DNA of 64,000 bases from Mermis nigrescens (taxonomy: Eukaryota > Nematoda > Enoplea > Mermithida > Mermithidae): contig JAVLUZ010000154.1 of NCBI GenBank assembly GCA_036768485.1, positions 47,601,786 to 47,665,785 of the forward strand, written 5' to 3'. The position numbers and the translations under genes were made by a program. Numbering within the stretch: position 1 is the first letter of the stretch; each line of letters starts with the position of its first letter. This document shows, one piece after another, positions 46,349-58,629 of this stretch. The notes beneath the pieces were generated by a model, which was given only the letters and a program-made list of their open reading frames with translations, was not told the DNA's origin and ran no database searches.

Positions 46349-46836
46349 AGTATGTCTCCACATCGGAAAAAATGCGGCTCCACTAGAAAGTATGTATGTA
46401 TCCACGTTGCATAATTTAGGATGGTAAACCTAGTCATAAACTAGTAATATCTTCTTCCAAGACTAGAATTGATTGCAAAAAACAGCATGCGCAATGCGTT
46501 CAGGTCATGTTTATTGCTTATTGTGCTTTAACATGCTATCCGCTTTTTGCGAACTCTCAAATCTCAACATCTTCATCAGAACACCAGTGTTAGAGTTAAA
46601 AATTTTGCAAGTTGGTTACATTGATGCACGATACATTCGAGAATATCCTGCCAGGACATCACGATTAATATGGGTTAAAAAGATGCACGTTGATGCGCCA
46701 TCAAATGACATTTTATCCGAAATGACCCGTCATTTTTCAGTGATTTAAAGTATTCCTAATCTATTCTTAACAGTTGAATATTTTAATACTACGAGTCAAA
46801 TTTGCAACTATGAGGATGCAATTTTAATTGATTGAG
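46349..46836. other. No gene assigned
   Basis: A 91-codon plus frame at 46473-46748 has a somewhat protein-like second half, but no motif and no clear splice sites. I leave it unassigned. Confidence 0.3.
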
Positions 46837-47053
46837 TCACATGTGGAGACATGCTCTACTGACAGCTACCGCAACAACCTTAACAGGCTGACCAAGCATT
46901 CTTTGAGCAATCTGTTGATTCAAAATTTGCAACGAAGTAAACGGCTGTTGGCAAGAAATAGCGCCATCGATGCCTAGCTCATTGCTTATAACAAAACTTC
47001 TTCTGCATCGAAAGTATTCGCGACAACCGGTGGTCCATTGGTCCTAATTATTC
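46837..47053 (-). pseudogene. Exon-like fragment with one frame break
   Basis: After the good acceptor CACTTTTAGATTTCAG (minus strand) a frame encodes IRTNGPPVVANTFDAEEVL, then stops. One base out of register, the next frame continues through ISNELGIDGAISCQQPFTSL and QQIAQRMLGQPVKVVAVAV to a stop at 46837. A single-base change near 46980 explains the break. Gln-rich, helix-like composition suggests part of a regulatory protein. It could belong to the same minus-strand gene as the zinc-finger exons, but its entry phase does not fit exon A directly. Confidence 0.45.
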
Positions 47054-47244
47054 CTGAAATCTAAAAGTGAACGGGCATGAACAAAAGCAATATTGCATAA
47101 TTTGCATTATTTAGAATCACCACGGACACGAACGATATATACTGTACTTAACGGCTGAATAGCGATAATTCTGCAGGCAAAAAAGAGTACAAATTCGACG
47201 TGAAAAATCAGTGAGAATATAAGTTTTCGAGCGCCTGCCTAGTG

Positions 47245-47400
47245 CCTACCATACATGCACATAGGGGGTGAGGGTAGTGATAATTAGTGAGGGTAATTCA
47301 GAAAAGTGAGACGAGAGAAATAGTGAGAAAAAATATATAGTGAGAAAAAAGTAGTGAGGAAAAACAGGAGAAAAAATATAGTGAGACGAAACGAGTCGAA
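47245..47400. repeat. Short degenerate minisatellite (AGTGAGAAAAA words)
   Basis: The words TAGTGAGAAAAA, TAGTGAGG and AGTGAGACGA recur about ten times in 150 bp. The antisense 73-codon frame (47246-47467) is a consequence of this repeat. Confidence 0.5.
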
Positions 47401-47469
47401 ATTGGATAAAAAGTACTATAATACAGTTTTCCGCATTAAACCGTTTCATATAGGATGTTTTAATCATTT

Positions 47470-48628
47470 TTCATATTTGAATTACAAATAAGGCTCGAAC
47501 TCATAATTTAGTGGTCTCAAATTTCGGATTTCACCCACCTGAACTTTCAACCTTAGGAAACTATGGTAAAAAAGTCAACATGTTTCCGGCGCGAAATGGA
47601 TCAGTACTTTTATGTAATTTGTACTCAAAAAGCACCCGAAATTGATAAATTCCTGTATTTTTTAGTGTTAAAAGTGATATAAAGCAGTCAAAATGGACTA
47701 GAAATGCTTTAAGGCTGCAATCACCACTAAAAAAGCGTTTTATTTGCTATGTTGACCATTTTGGTCGTTTTAACAGCAAAAAACGTGTTTGATAAATTTC
47801 ACTGTTTTTGATTTCTGGCAGTTCACCCCCTCCCTGCCGACCCTGACCATGTGCATCTGTGCCGCCTCACCCAGTCATATTGACAAATTTTTGTATTTTT
47901 TATCGTATGATCTTATAACTTAGGCAAAGTATATACAACAGGATATAATGTAGGAAAAACAAAGTGTGGGCACACAAAACGTATACACAAAAATTAGCTA
48001 TGTGCAAAATTTAAAAGGCTTAAGAAACCTACCCTCACTGCAAAAAACACTATATAACGCTACATACCTTACAGAAATGCCCCTGACTTATATCAGCACA
48101 TTTTCTGGAAAGAAGGGGACAGGCCGAATTTCAGCAAAACACGTTAATTTATACATTAAAATGCTAAATTCATTATATAGTTCGTCTAAAATTCTGGAAC
48201 AGAATATTTTTCACCTGCCTTCCATCGAAAACATAATTGCACTGACGGCTGTTAAAAAAGATTACCCTACATAGCTTCTATTATTAAGATAGTCAAAACA
48301 ATTTAAAAATAGTTTTCAACCAGAGAATCAAATGAAGTATCAACAGGATGAAAATTAGGCATTATATATAATATTTTTTATCACATTTTTATCATTCAAA
48401 CGATTATGTGATTTCCAGACTGATTCTATTGTACACACTCGAAAAACGTACAGTACGAAATATTTTGTTGTACGAATTAAGCTTCATATTTTTAAAAAAT
48501 TCAAAAGCACTAACAAGAACAAATGTATTTGATTAATTTTTTGTCAAATTATCCTCAAATGTTTAATTAAAGACTACGCATCAAAATAAATACACAGATT
48601 CAAACTGAGACTGATCTATTTGGCTTAC
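47470..48628. other. No gene recognised; probable intron
   Basis: Lies between the exon-like segments at 48858-48629 and 47053. The plus frame at 47966-48274 (102 codons) is AT-rich without a motif and I consider it chance. Confidence 0.35.
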
Positions 48629-48858
48629 CCATTCATCCCAATAATGCGTATGTTCACACAAGCTACGATTATCAGGAACTAATAAAGAAGTTGACGGCGA
48701 GCTGTCACAATTGGTAGATTCGGTGAAACTTCCATCAACCAAAACAGAGCATCCTATTGAGTCGAAGTAGTTGCTATACGTATAGTCATGGTCTCGAGCT
48801 CGACAAACTTGCATTATTCTCGTGTAACCATGAATACGTGAAGCGACTGACTTTATTC
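48629..48858 (-). CDS. Probable internal exon, function unknown (exon A)
   Basis: A strong acceptor (GTTTCTTGCCTTTCGATGCAG) precedes 48858 and a donor GTAAGC follows 48629. The 230-nt exon enters in phase 1 and leaves in phase 0, which would fit zinc-finger exon B at 41046. The peptide reads ASRIHGYTRIMQVCRARDHD, continues through a Ser/Thr-rich stretch and ends EHTHYWDEW. No domain is recognised. Without splicing the frame continues 15 codons past the donor to a stop. Balanced codon usage and good splice sites make it a likely host exon. The link to the zinc-finger exons is inference from strand, order and phase. Confidence 0.55.
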
Positions 48859-48861
48859 CTG

Positions 48862-50313
48862 CATCGAAAGGCAAGAAACTTATTAGCTAGCTATTATGTT
48901 TAATTTACGCATTAGGTATTTCCTATTATGCCTATTTACCTAGCCAGCCGTAATTTATCCGCACCCGACTTAACATTTCCTCGATAACTGCTTGCGAAAA
49001 AGCATTCATAAAAAATTCAATTCGCACTGCATACCCGAACAGCGGGTTAAGATGAATAACCGATTTTTATCTTACGAAAAACCTACTTAAGAATTTGCTT
49101 TTTTCAATTAAAAATGTTGCCTTTCATTTTTTGCGACTTAAACGTCGGACCTAGGGTACCTGAAAAATGTTACGAAAATGCAAAAACAACAAGAAAGTCG
49201 AAGAAAGTAGGGTAAAACGCAAAGGCATTATATGTGGATTGCCCTAATTTACGCCCCTGGGTTAAGTCAATTTGTTTTAATCTATTGAGAAAAATGTGCC
49301 TATTGTATGACGCTGCTACTTAATCTGGCTTATAATGATGTTCACTTTGCTAATAGCACACAAGGATCAATTAATAAGCAGAATTTATCAAAACAAGAAT
49401 GCCTTTAATCATATCGTAATACAAATATACTTCAGAAAGCTTCCCGACTCAAGTCGGCTTGAAGAGAAAGAGCACTTTTAGCTAAAACATCATTTTTATA
49501 ATCATAAGAAATCTGGGCGGGCTTCTTGTAATTGGTCGACTTTTTCTAAATAATCTGAAATAATCCCGTTTGAGAATCGGCAGAAGCTTAATTTGAGCAC
49601 GTGAATATAGAATGCATTCTATAGAAATTATATAACTAAGAACAAATATTTGATTCCCGATAGCGAAAAAAGTGACGGAAGTCATGTGCGTGGGTCTGAA
49701 AAGATTCATTCTTGTAAACATTATAAAAAATGGAAAAACTGTTTTTATGCGCGAAATTTCGGATTGCGGTAGAAATAATCTTTATTGAACCCGTTAAACG
49801 GTAGATATGTGCATTAAAATTTGTGCTCTTTACACTATTATGTGCGCTACTAACCTGTTCAGGAAGAGAATTCGAATGCTAAATGCCAATTACTCGATTA
49901 AAAAAGTCAAATTTTCTGCAATTTGTGTTTGCTCGATTATCAAAAACTTTGTACGAATTCGAATTAATGTTTAATTTGAAGAAAACGTCAAGGCAGAATT
50001 TGGTGCCAAATAATAGGAAACGCTAAAGTAAGGTCGTTATTCAGACGCCTTAATTCAAGTTTTTCCAATCCAAGTTGAATGAATCACTAATCGTAGGAGA
50101 CTTTTATCACTAAAAAACTGTATTTTCATTTTTCCCTGTAAAAATCACAAATTACCGAAGAATCCAAAAAATTCCACATCGTATTTTGACCCAAACCCAA
50201 TATTTTTTCGACATTCAGAAATTTTTGTTAAAAAAACACCCATATTAAGGTAATACAGTGTTCGGAAATTCTAAAATTCAAGTACACCGAAATCAGGGCA
50301 GATTAAATTGAGG
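48862..50313. other. No gene recognised
   Basis: AT-rich noncoding sequence; the minus frame at 49482-49721 has no motif. Confidence 0.4.
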
Positions 50314-50811
50314 CAGTAATTATTTGCAGCCCACTGAAAAATAACTTAGCATACAGTGAAATATTATTTGCAGTCAGAAACTAATGGTCTAGACTGAAAA
50401 TAAGATCGAACACAGGTGTAATTTTATTTGCAGTCAAAAACCAGCGGCCAAGACTGCAAATAATATCACACACAGTTAAATATTATTTGCAGTCAAAAAC
50501 CAGCTGCCTTGACTACAAATAATATCATTCACAGTCTAATATCATTTGCAGTGAAAACCAGCGGCCTAGACTGCAAATAATACAGTATACTGTGTTGTAT
50601 TATTTTGCAGTCAAAGTCGCTGGTTTTTGACTGCAAATAATATTACCTACACTGTGCGTGATATTGTTTGCAGTCTAGCCGATTGGTTTTCGATTGCAAA
50701 TAATATTACACTGCATCCAATCTTGTTTGTGTCTAGGTCACTGATTTTTGACTGCAAATAATATTGCATCATGCGCTATATTATTTGCAGTTGACTGCAA
50801 ATAATTACTGT
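50314..50811. repeat. Foldback-like array of palindromic ~60-bp units
   Basis: About eight units, each of the form ATTATTTGCAGTC - core - GACTGCAAATAAT. In the left half the core reads AAAAACCAGCGGCCTA. In the right half it is inverted (GTCGCTGGTTTTT). The two halves meet near the palindrome ACAGTATACTGT (50582-50593). The outermost pieces, CAGTAATTATTTGCAG and CTGCAAATAATTACTG, are also inverted. Thus each unit is a hairpin and the whole block is a larger hairpin, the hallmark of foldback transposon arms. Confidence 0.9.
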
Positions 50812-51148
50812 CATAAAATGAGAACTCGAAGCGGGCACTATTTGCAGACACTGGGCTCAACTGTCTATACTTTTGAATTTATGTAGAAAACATAGGCGTC
50901 AACCAAACCAGAAACACCAGCACAGCACAGCTTAGGCACTGCAGAGAAAGGTCAAACAAAAACACTTGTTTTTCAACATGAGCGCTCCATCTTTGAAAAT
51001 TTTCAAACCCCAAAATTGCAAAACAAAAAGCTAAACTATAGAGAAAAAATCGGCTATTCTTTTATCGTGAACCACATCGCTAGGAAAAAACGGTGATATA
51101 AATTAACTTATTAAATTTCAAATCTACCAACCAATAGGTACCTCTAAT

Positions 51149-51326
51149 CAGGGTTGCCAAGTGCTCTTGACAAAAATGACCCAATTTTATTCTCAAACTA
51201 CTCAGAAAAACCCCTAACCAGTACTTAAGCATAAGCGCCAAAAAACACCTAGATCGCTAAAAAATGCCATCTAACGACCTCAAATAACCCCCAAAATGGG
51301 AGAAAACCACTAGTTTGGCAACCCTG
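51149..51326. mobile_element. Short hAT-like MITE (CAGGGTTGCCAA ends)
   Basis: Starts CAGGGTTGCCAAGTG and ends CTAGTTTGGCAACCCTG. Flanks CCTCTAAT and CCTCTATC match at 6 of 8. Interior has AAAAACCCC and AAACACC words. Noncoding. Confidence 0.7.
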
Positions 51327-51479
51327 CCTCTATCTAATCCAGTGTTGCCAAAAAGAAATTACAATATTTTACAATTTTTACAATTTTTACCTCTAAAAAG
51401 ACCAACCGGACTAACTATTATTTAAAACCGGACAAAATCGGTCAAGAGCACATGTAAATTCCGGACAAAACCGGCAAAT

Positions 51480-53277
51480 GATGTATGCAGTTGATAAATG
51501 AGGAAGCGGCTAAAATTTATTCAAATCAACTATTGCAGTTAAATATCTACCACATTGAACGCATTTTGTAATCAGAGCAATTTCCAGTCAGAGCCCCATC
51601 TTATCGATAATGAACCAATTTCGTAAATCCTTTTATCTTGGAAAAAATTCTATCAAAAGTGAAAAATACAAAAACCAGCAAAATCTAATTGAGAACTAAA
51701 AATCATGTAACCTAAAAAACTAGCCTTAAAAAGTCGTGTGATGTGATGTGCATAGCTTGCAGTAAACATTAGTTTATTGGACTTTTTGGAAAAAAATTCA
51801 ATTTTAACTGTGTTTTCTTCCATTTAATCAAACTTACAAAAAATCAATATATTTGTTTAATTTTTCTTAATGATCCTCTTATTTTCACGAATACAATGTT
51901 TAACTTGCAGAATAAACTCTAGCCAAGTTACTCCAACGTTCCCTACAAGAAAAAACGGCGGAATTTACAATACTGGAAAGTTCAAATTTGAAAAAAAAAC
52001 ATTTTCCAACTGACTTTAGGATGGGGAGTTCATATTTGAAAGACTTTGGTGGCACTTAGGTGGCGGTCGGCATTATTGACCGAGTTACAGGCTGTTGGAG
52101 CCCACGTGCTTAAGGATAGGCGAAAGAAGGTAAAAAATGGCGTTTGAGGTATTTTTCAGTTTTCATTTTGTGGCAACAGCAATTGCTTGCGGATTCAGAT
52201 TGGTGCCAGACATGGGCTAAGCCTGCAAGGCATAAATGGAGCGAAAATTGCTCCGTTCAGCTTCGCTCGCTCCGTAATTTTTCCTTCATTTATCTCAGGA
52301 TTAGCCCATGTGCAGGCATCAATGTGAATGCACATAACTAAGCCTAAGCCTAAGACATTGGCAACCCCGCTCAGTCACAGTCCTCCGACACTTTGGAGAC
52401 TAATCCAAAACGGTTTTTTTTAGGTCAAAATCGAACTTTTTACACTTTTGGAGGGAGATCCTAACCTTTTGAAAAAAATAAGGGTTGACAACACGTATAG
52501 GTCTCTAGGAGGCACATTCCTACTAAGATTCATAAAATCGGCGCTGGTTTTTTTAGGCTAAGTACAAAGACACGACATGAGGTGAGTACTGACTAAATAG
52601 TTAAGCGATTTGACTTGGCTTAATGTGTAAGTAGTGAAGTTAGGAGGTGAACGAGGTCGGGGATATCCCTCCGTTTACCATCATGTTTTTGCAGTCAAAG
52701 TGCACTGTCATGGCATAAACTCCTAGTGCATATTAAGCTAGGCCTTCTTACCAGTTTCTGACAGCTGTTACTTTCATTTAGTGCAATTTTTTATGCTCTT
52801 TCTGAATATGTATGTTATTTTCTGTTAAAATTATTTTTGAAAGAGGTATAATGAGAAAACTATCGCAATGCATAAGAATAGGCGCCCTGTTGGACATTAT
52901 GCAAAAACAAGAAAAGCATATTTTTGTTGTGTTAATCACATCCAGGGGTTGCATTTAAAGAGCTGGGAAAGAACAAACCACTAAATTTTCTTATTAGGAC
53001 CTTATTTTCCCATCTAGAGTTTTTGTGATATCACTGTAAATAGGCCAAAAATGCCTATTTCTTACTTACTCTATAACTCCTCTTCGAGCTAAACCATTAA
53101 AAACGATGTAACTGAAGCCAGAAAGAGGCTAGACAAAGTTTTGGACACATGGCAAGGTAGAACAGAGAAAATGCCACGAAAGTAATTCATTAAGCCTCCG
53201 GCATAGAACACGGTAAGCGGAGGATATTGAGGAGGAATGCGGATGACTAGCCAATAGCCAGTCAGGCCACTGGCCAG
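51480..53277. other. Interior of the outer element; no gene recognised
   Basis: No frame with a recognisable domain. The frames at 52144-52341 (plus) and 53089-53358 (minus) have no motif; the latter crosses the end of the inner element. Confidence 0.4.
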
Positions 53278-53944
53278 CAGTGTTGCTAGATCATATGGAA
53301 GCGGCCCTAAAAAACTGCTAAAGGCCTCACAAAAAACTGCCACCGTTTGATTAAGCATAGGAGTGAAAAACGGCTAAACTTTACTTTATGGTGTGAACGG
53401 AAAACTTGCAGATGTATGTGGAAAGGAACGACATTGGTTGAAATGAGGAGGACATGCAGAAAGAAAGTGCGGAACAAAATTTCATGGAAAACGGACCAAT
53501 ATTGGTGAAGATGGAGTTACGGTACTTTACTTTGTCATAAATGCACTCAGATGGCAGGCAATGTAAACGAGAATATAAATGTGGATCTGAGGTGTTTCAA
53601 AAAGTAGGGCATCAGGAAAAGTCTGTGACGATGTGAGCAAAAACGATTGAACAAGTTACTCCTAATATAGCTACATTACAGTGGGGTATTTGACAATTCA
53701 CCAAAAACGTTCCGAATTTGGGCTAAAAACATATTTAACTGACATTTTCAAGGTCGCTGATTACGAAAAAATGACTTTTATCTTGCGGGAAAAAAAATTT
53801 TGTTTCAAAATTTTTAAATTTGCAAAAAAAACAATTTTTTGCATGATTTTCTCTGTCATTTTACTTGATAAGATATGTAAAAATTCAAGTTTCTGCTTAA
53901 ATGACGTTTAGACTTAGGCTTAGTGTATCTGAGAAGGTGGTTTC

Positions 53945-54065
53945 GGCTGCTTAGGTCGAGGTTGCTCCCGCTTAGATCGAGGTATAGATGCTTAGGTCGA
54001 TATATAGATGCTTAGGTCAATGTGTAGATGCTCAGGTCGATGTATAAATGCTTAGGCCGACCTAA
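53945..54065 (+). repeat. Minisatellite, about 21-bp unit
   Basis: The unit GCTTAGGTCGATATATAGAT varies over about six copies (GCTTAGGTCGAGGTTGCTCCC, GCTTAGATCGAGGTATAGAT, GCTCAGGTCGATGTATAAAT and so on). Confidence 0.85.
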
Positions 54066-54508
54066 ATTGGGTACAGGTTATTCTGCATTCCACTGTTTGA
54101 ATCTTCAAATGGATGGAACTTTGAGATAATCCAAAAATGCTGTTTGAATCGTATTTAAGTAGAAATCTTTAAGTGGATGTAAGCAATGCTAAAAATAGTA
54201 AACTTGAAAAAATTTCTTGAAAATTTGTGCAAAAAATTACAAGACATTTTTCTTCAATCTTGGTTTACGTGCAGTATAACTTGATTTGGGTATCATTCGA
54301 CAAAAATGAGTTTCGGAACCAGCGAACCGCGATAGGAGAAGCATCGAGGTGTTAGAACAAACGAAGACCAGCCAAGTGGCAGCTGCAGAAAGAAAACCGG
54401 AACGTTCAAGCTGCAAAGCTGATGGAAATATGACAGAGGAAAGGGGAAGCAGAACCAGTGAAAGAGTGAAGCGATCCTGAACTGATTAGTCATGTGATAA
54501 GTTTATTT

Positions 54509-54985
54509 GGAATAATAAAGAGACATGCGGATGTGTTTGACTCCTCGTAACTCATTATACTGTAACATATCACGTTTACCGCATTAGTGTAAAGGACATT
54601 ACATAGAATCAGGAAGTAGGTAATTTTTACCCCCATGAGGTGTGTGTGGGTAAATGTGGGACGTTCAAAGTACAATGAAACAGGCTATATGGAATAAAAA
54701 ACAGACATGCGGATGTGTTTTACTGCTTGTAACTCATTATACTGTAGAATATAAAGTAAATAGCATAAGTTTAAAGGACATTTACATATAAACATGAAGT
54801 AGGTAATTGATAACACCATTAGGCGGATGTGTTTGACTCCTTGTAACTCATTATACTGTAGAATATCACGTTTACCGCATTAGTTTAAAGGACATTTACA
54901 TAAAAAGATGATGGAGGTAATTTTCAACCCCAATAGGTTTGTCCGGATAAATAAGGGACGTTCAAAGTTCAATGAAACAGACGAT
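54509..54985 (+). repeat. Tandem repeat, ~180-bp unit, three copies
   Basis: Units start near 54509, 54691 and 54828 with GACATGCGGATGTGTTTGACT-type sequence and share AACTCATTATACTGTA and TTTAAAGGACATTTACAT. The middle unit is truncated at its right end. Two units end in CAATGAAACAG, resembling the termini of the M-type elements. Confidence 0.8.
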
Positions 54986-55519
54986 TACATGATCCAAATG
55001 ATTGGTACGGATGTAGGAGGGACATAAACATTAGTGAGGAACGTACTTATAGAAACGATAGAATATGGTATTAGTGAAAATCTGTTGAACACAAGTTTGG
55101 TCTTTTTACTGATCTCAGTAAAGCCTTAACGCATTTGATCAAGTACCTTCCTTTATGAAAATTATCTAATCACAAATATTACTGTATCACAGAAATCGAA
55201 CTACTTTCTATATTCACTACAGGCGACGATCGGATTGGACAACATTTAAGAGACTGACGTGTGATTGGTAGGAAAGAGCGCAAAACTTTGTTTTTTACTG
55301 ACTTCTGCTGAAATCCATCAACAGCGAATCAAATTAATCTAGCAGCTAAATTTTCTAGCATGACTGGAAAAATGACCTATAAAAAGGGGATGCAGAGCCA
55401 GCGTTTGAAATAGCCTGAGTAATGGGGTGCGGTGTTGGTGCCAGCCTTTAAATGTTGGTGCCAGCATTTAAAATAAGCCTGAGTGCCAGTAGCTCTGCAA
55501 TCTTTATCGAAATTAACCA

Positions 55520-55590
55520 GCGTTAGTCGATTGGTTATGGTTCTGGACTTTAGAGCAAGGGGTCCACGTTTTGAATCCGACTGCCAGCAA
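55520..55590 (+). tRNA. tRNA-like relic
   Basis: GATTGGTTATGGTTCTGGAC resembles a degenerate box A and D arm. TTTAGAGCAAGGGGTCCACG followed by TTTTGAATCCGA resembles the anticodon, variable and box B parts. Several conserved bases are lost. Probably a tRNA pseudogene or SINE head and not functional. Confidence 0.3.
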
Positions 55591-55840
55591 CTTTCTCTCG
55601 TTTCCTCAGATGCTATCGACCGCACACATACGCCCTTATAATATTACTATGTTAATACATATGTAAACCAGCTACACGAATGCCGAAGTGCCGTAACTCT
55701 GTGAGTTTTGCATGAATGAATGAAATAATTTATTACTGAAACGCGACAATTACGAAAGATGTAAAAGAGTAATAAAACGTACGGTCAAAAGAATAAAAGC
55801 GTACAGCAAAAGGCGATGAGCGAGTCATGAAAATGACGAT

Positions 55841-58629
55841 TTAAGCCCGCCCTATGATAAATTTGGATAAGTCGACATCAATTAATCTAGATTTGAATAT
55901 ATTTAAGTTAGGGAAGAGACTACAAAATCAGGTAGGTGATTCCAAACAGAGATATACTTATAGAAAAAGTCAAATTTTTGTAAATTAGAACGGACAAGAG
56001 GAACAACTAGCTTGAAACGATTTGTGCAGCGAGTAGTATTTTGATTAAGCACAAAAAAATCTGTCATGGAAAGACAAGATTTTTGACTAATAATTTGATA
56101 CATCATACATAAGCAAATATGAAGGCGACGTAATTCTAATCGACACAAGTTAAGTTGGTTAAGGCGTTCGTCGTAAGAAAGAGGGCTATGATATCCAACT
56201 ATGTATTTAGTAAATTTACGCTGAAGAGCCTCCAACCTGTTGATATCACTAATATAAGAGGGGTTCCATAAAGCACAGGAATATTCAAGGATCGGTCTGA
56301 CGTAAACAATGAAGGCCTTTACGAGATTATTTTTATCACGCGAAAAGAAGGATTTTCTAATTAAGATAGATCTCAAGAAAGCTTTCTTGATAATACTGTT
56401 GTAATGTTCCTTAAATTTCAGGTTGTGCGAAATTAGCACTCCTAAATCGCGAACATAGACAGAATCGTTCGTAATAACTTGTGTATTGAGTGTATATGAC
56501 AATTTAGGATTATTTTTGCCCAAATATAGGACTGTGCATTTAGAATATGATATTGGTAAACAATTTCTGGTGGCCCAAATGGAAATTCTATCTAAATCGG
56601 TCTGAAGTGTTTGATAATTGCAGGAAAGATTGAATATTTTTAGGTCATCCGCGAACATAAAAGTCGAACTTGACAAGTTATCAAAGATATCATTTATAAA
56701 AATCAAAAACAACGTAGGTCCAAGAATGGACCCTTGAATAACTCCACTTGTAACAGCGGCATAATCTGAAAAACACTGATTAACGCGAACACACTGAATA
56801 CGATTAGATAGAAAAGCTTTTAACCAATTAAACAGGTGTTGTTGAATACCGTAACTAGTTAATTTAACAAGAAGTTTAGATATGTCGACTTTGTCAAAAG
56901 CTTTAGCAAAGTCAATATAAATAATATCAACGGTTTCTTTACATTCCAGTGATTTAACCCAAGAATGTTTACAATTTAATAGTTGCAATTCGCAAGATTT
57001 ATGTTTTTGGAAACCATATTGAAAAGGTGATATTAACTTATTAGTAGATAAATAAATTGATAGTTGAGTATTAATAATACTTTCCATTATCTTACAAGTT
57101 GAGCAACATAAAGAAACAGGACGATAATTTTCAGTCAATGAGGGGTCACCCTTTTTAATTATAGGTACAACGTAAGCCTCCCTCCAAATGTCTGGGATAT
57201 CACCTGATAAAAAAGAAACAGTAAAAATACTGATAAGGGGTTTAAGAAGATAATAAGCTAATTTTTTAACAAAAAAGTTACTTAAACCATCAGGCGCTAT
57301 CGAAGTCGAGTTTTTCATCTTAGCAATCGCCCGTGAGACATTATTTTCGTCAAAGACGATGTTTGAAATAGAAAAATCGCCCCGCTTCTGAAAAACAAAA
57401 GAATCGTTAATATCATCATTGGTAAATACGGAAGAAAAGTAATGATTGAACATATTAGTTTTACAATGAAGATCAGTTACTACATTATTGTCGGTGGAAG
57501 TAATAGGTGGAATGCTTCGAGAATTATTTAAACGATTATTTACAAATCTAAAAAAGGATTTCAGATCGTTATGTTGCAATAAATTACTTTCCTGTAAACA
57601 AAAATGATTATGAATTTCTTTGCGTAACATTTTACAGTGATTACGATACCTTTGTTTGCATATAATTGTACGATATTTTTTGTATTTTTTCCATAAAAGC
57701 CGTTTTTTGGCAAATAATTTTCGTAAAACTTTAGGGTATGAAAATTTGGAAGGCTTTGCTTTGACTTTAGGAACAAAAGTAAAAATTAGAGGCCTTAAGA
57801 CATTTAAAAATACATTATACATGTCGTTAACATTTAAACAAGTAGAAAAAAGATCAGGCCAAGAAATAGTAGAAAGAAAGCTACCAATACTAAAGTAGTC
57901 TGCTTTTTGAAAATTAAAGTGAGATTCTACATAAGTAGTAGGTGGAGTTATCAGAGTTTCAAAAGATATAGAATTGTGGTCACTTGTAGAAAAGGAGGGT
58001 AGTACTTTAACATTAAAAACATTATTTGCTGCAAAAATAACATCAATAATATTTGTATCATGCGTTTGATCTAAAACTAATTGTGTTAATCCTGTAGACG
58101 AGAAACAGTCGTAAAACAATTCGTTAAGAGAATCGGATGTAAAGGTACCTAAGGTCCAATCAATTTTAGGTAAATTGAAATCCCCTAGGATAATTACGGG
58201 ATAAGAGCAATTATTTACCCATTCTATCAAGTTACAGATTCTTAAAGCATGATTTAAATCGTAGTGAGGAGGTCTGTAAATAAGAAGAAATCTAATTCTA
58301 TCCTGACCATGGAAAAAATCAATAATTAAAGAGTCAGATATACTCAGTTCGTTAGGAACTTTAACAAAACGAGCACTAAAATGTGATTTTACAAAGACAA
58401 TGACCCCGCCGCCTCGTTTATTTACTCGATCAGAGCGAAAAATTTGATAATTGTTTTGAGGACATAAAATGCTATCATGAATTACTTCGTTTAACCATGT
58501 TTCACAACAGAAAATTAAGTCAAAATTGTCACTATCTAACAAATAATATAACTCCCCTAACTTGTTTACTAAACTTTGTGCATTGAATAAAAAACACCTA
58601 GCGCTAATAAATTCGGAGGGCGACTTATC
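55841..58629 (-). CDS. ORF2: apurinic-type endonuclease and reverse transcriptase
   Basis: This enzyme nicks target DNA and primes reverse transcription of the element RNA. The frame begins directly after the ORF1 TAG with no ATG and is open for 908 codons. The endonuclease domain (about residues 15-240) shows NAQSLVNK, ETW (43-45), GDFN (149-152) and SDH (216-218). The reverse transcriptase shows NYRPVSL (501), DFAKAFDKVD (573), QGSILGP (632) and FADD (659-662; the usual F/YADD catalytic pair). The C-terminal part has the VRPILEYSCALWNPSY motif typical of this group. Near 55905 a run of C has lost one base relative to the second copy (CCC versus CCCC), shifting the frame. The natural end, NIFKSRLIDVDLSKFI and a stop, is visible to 55841. 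The first ATG-like start is later, so translation start is unclear. Confidence 0.85.

Noticed and set aside
46473..46748. 91-codon plus ORF as a gene
   Set aside because: No motif, no clear splice sites or start context, and AT-rich composition like its surroundings.
53089..53358. 89-codon minus hydrophobic ORF
   Set aside because: It crosses the left terminus of the inner hAT-like element, so it cannot be an ancestral gene.
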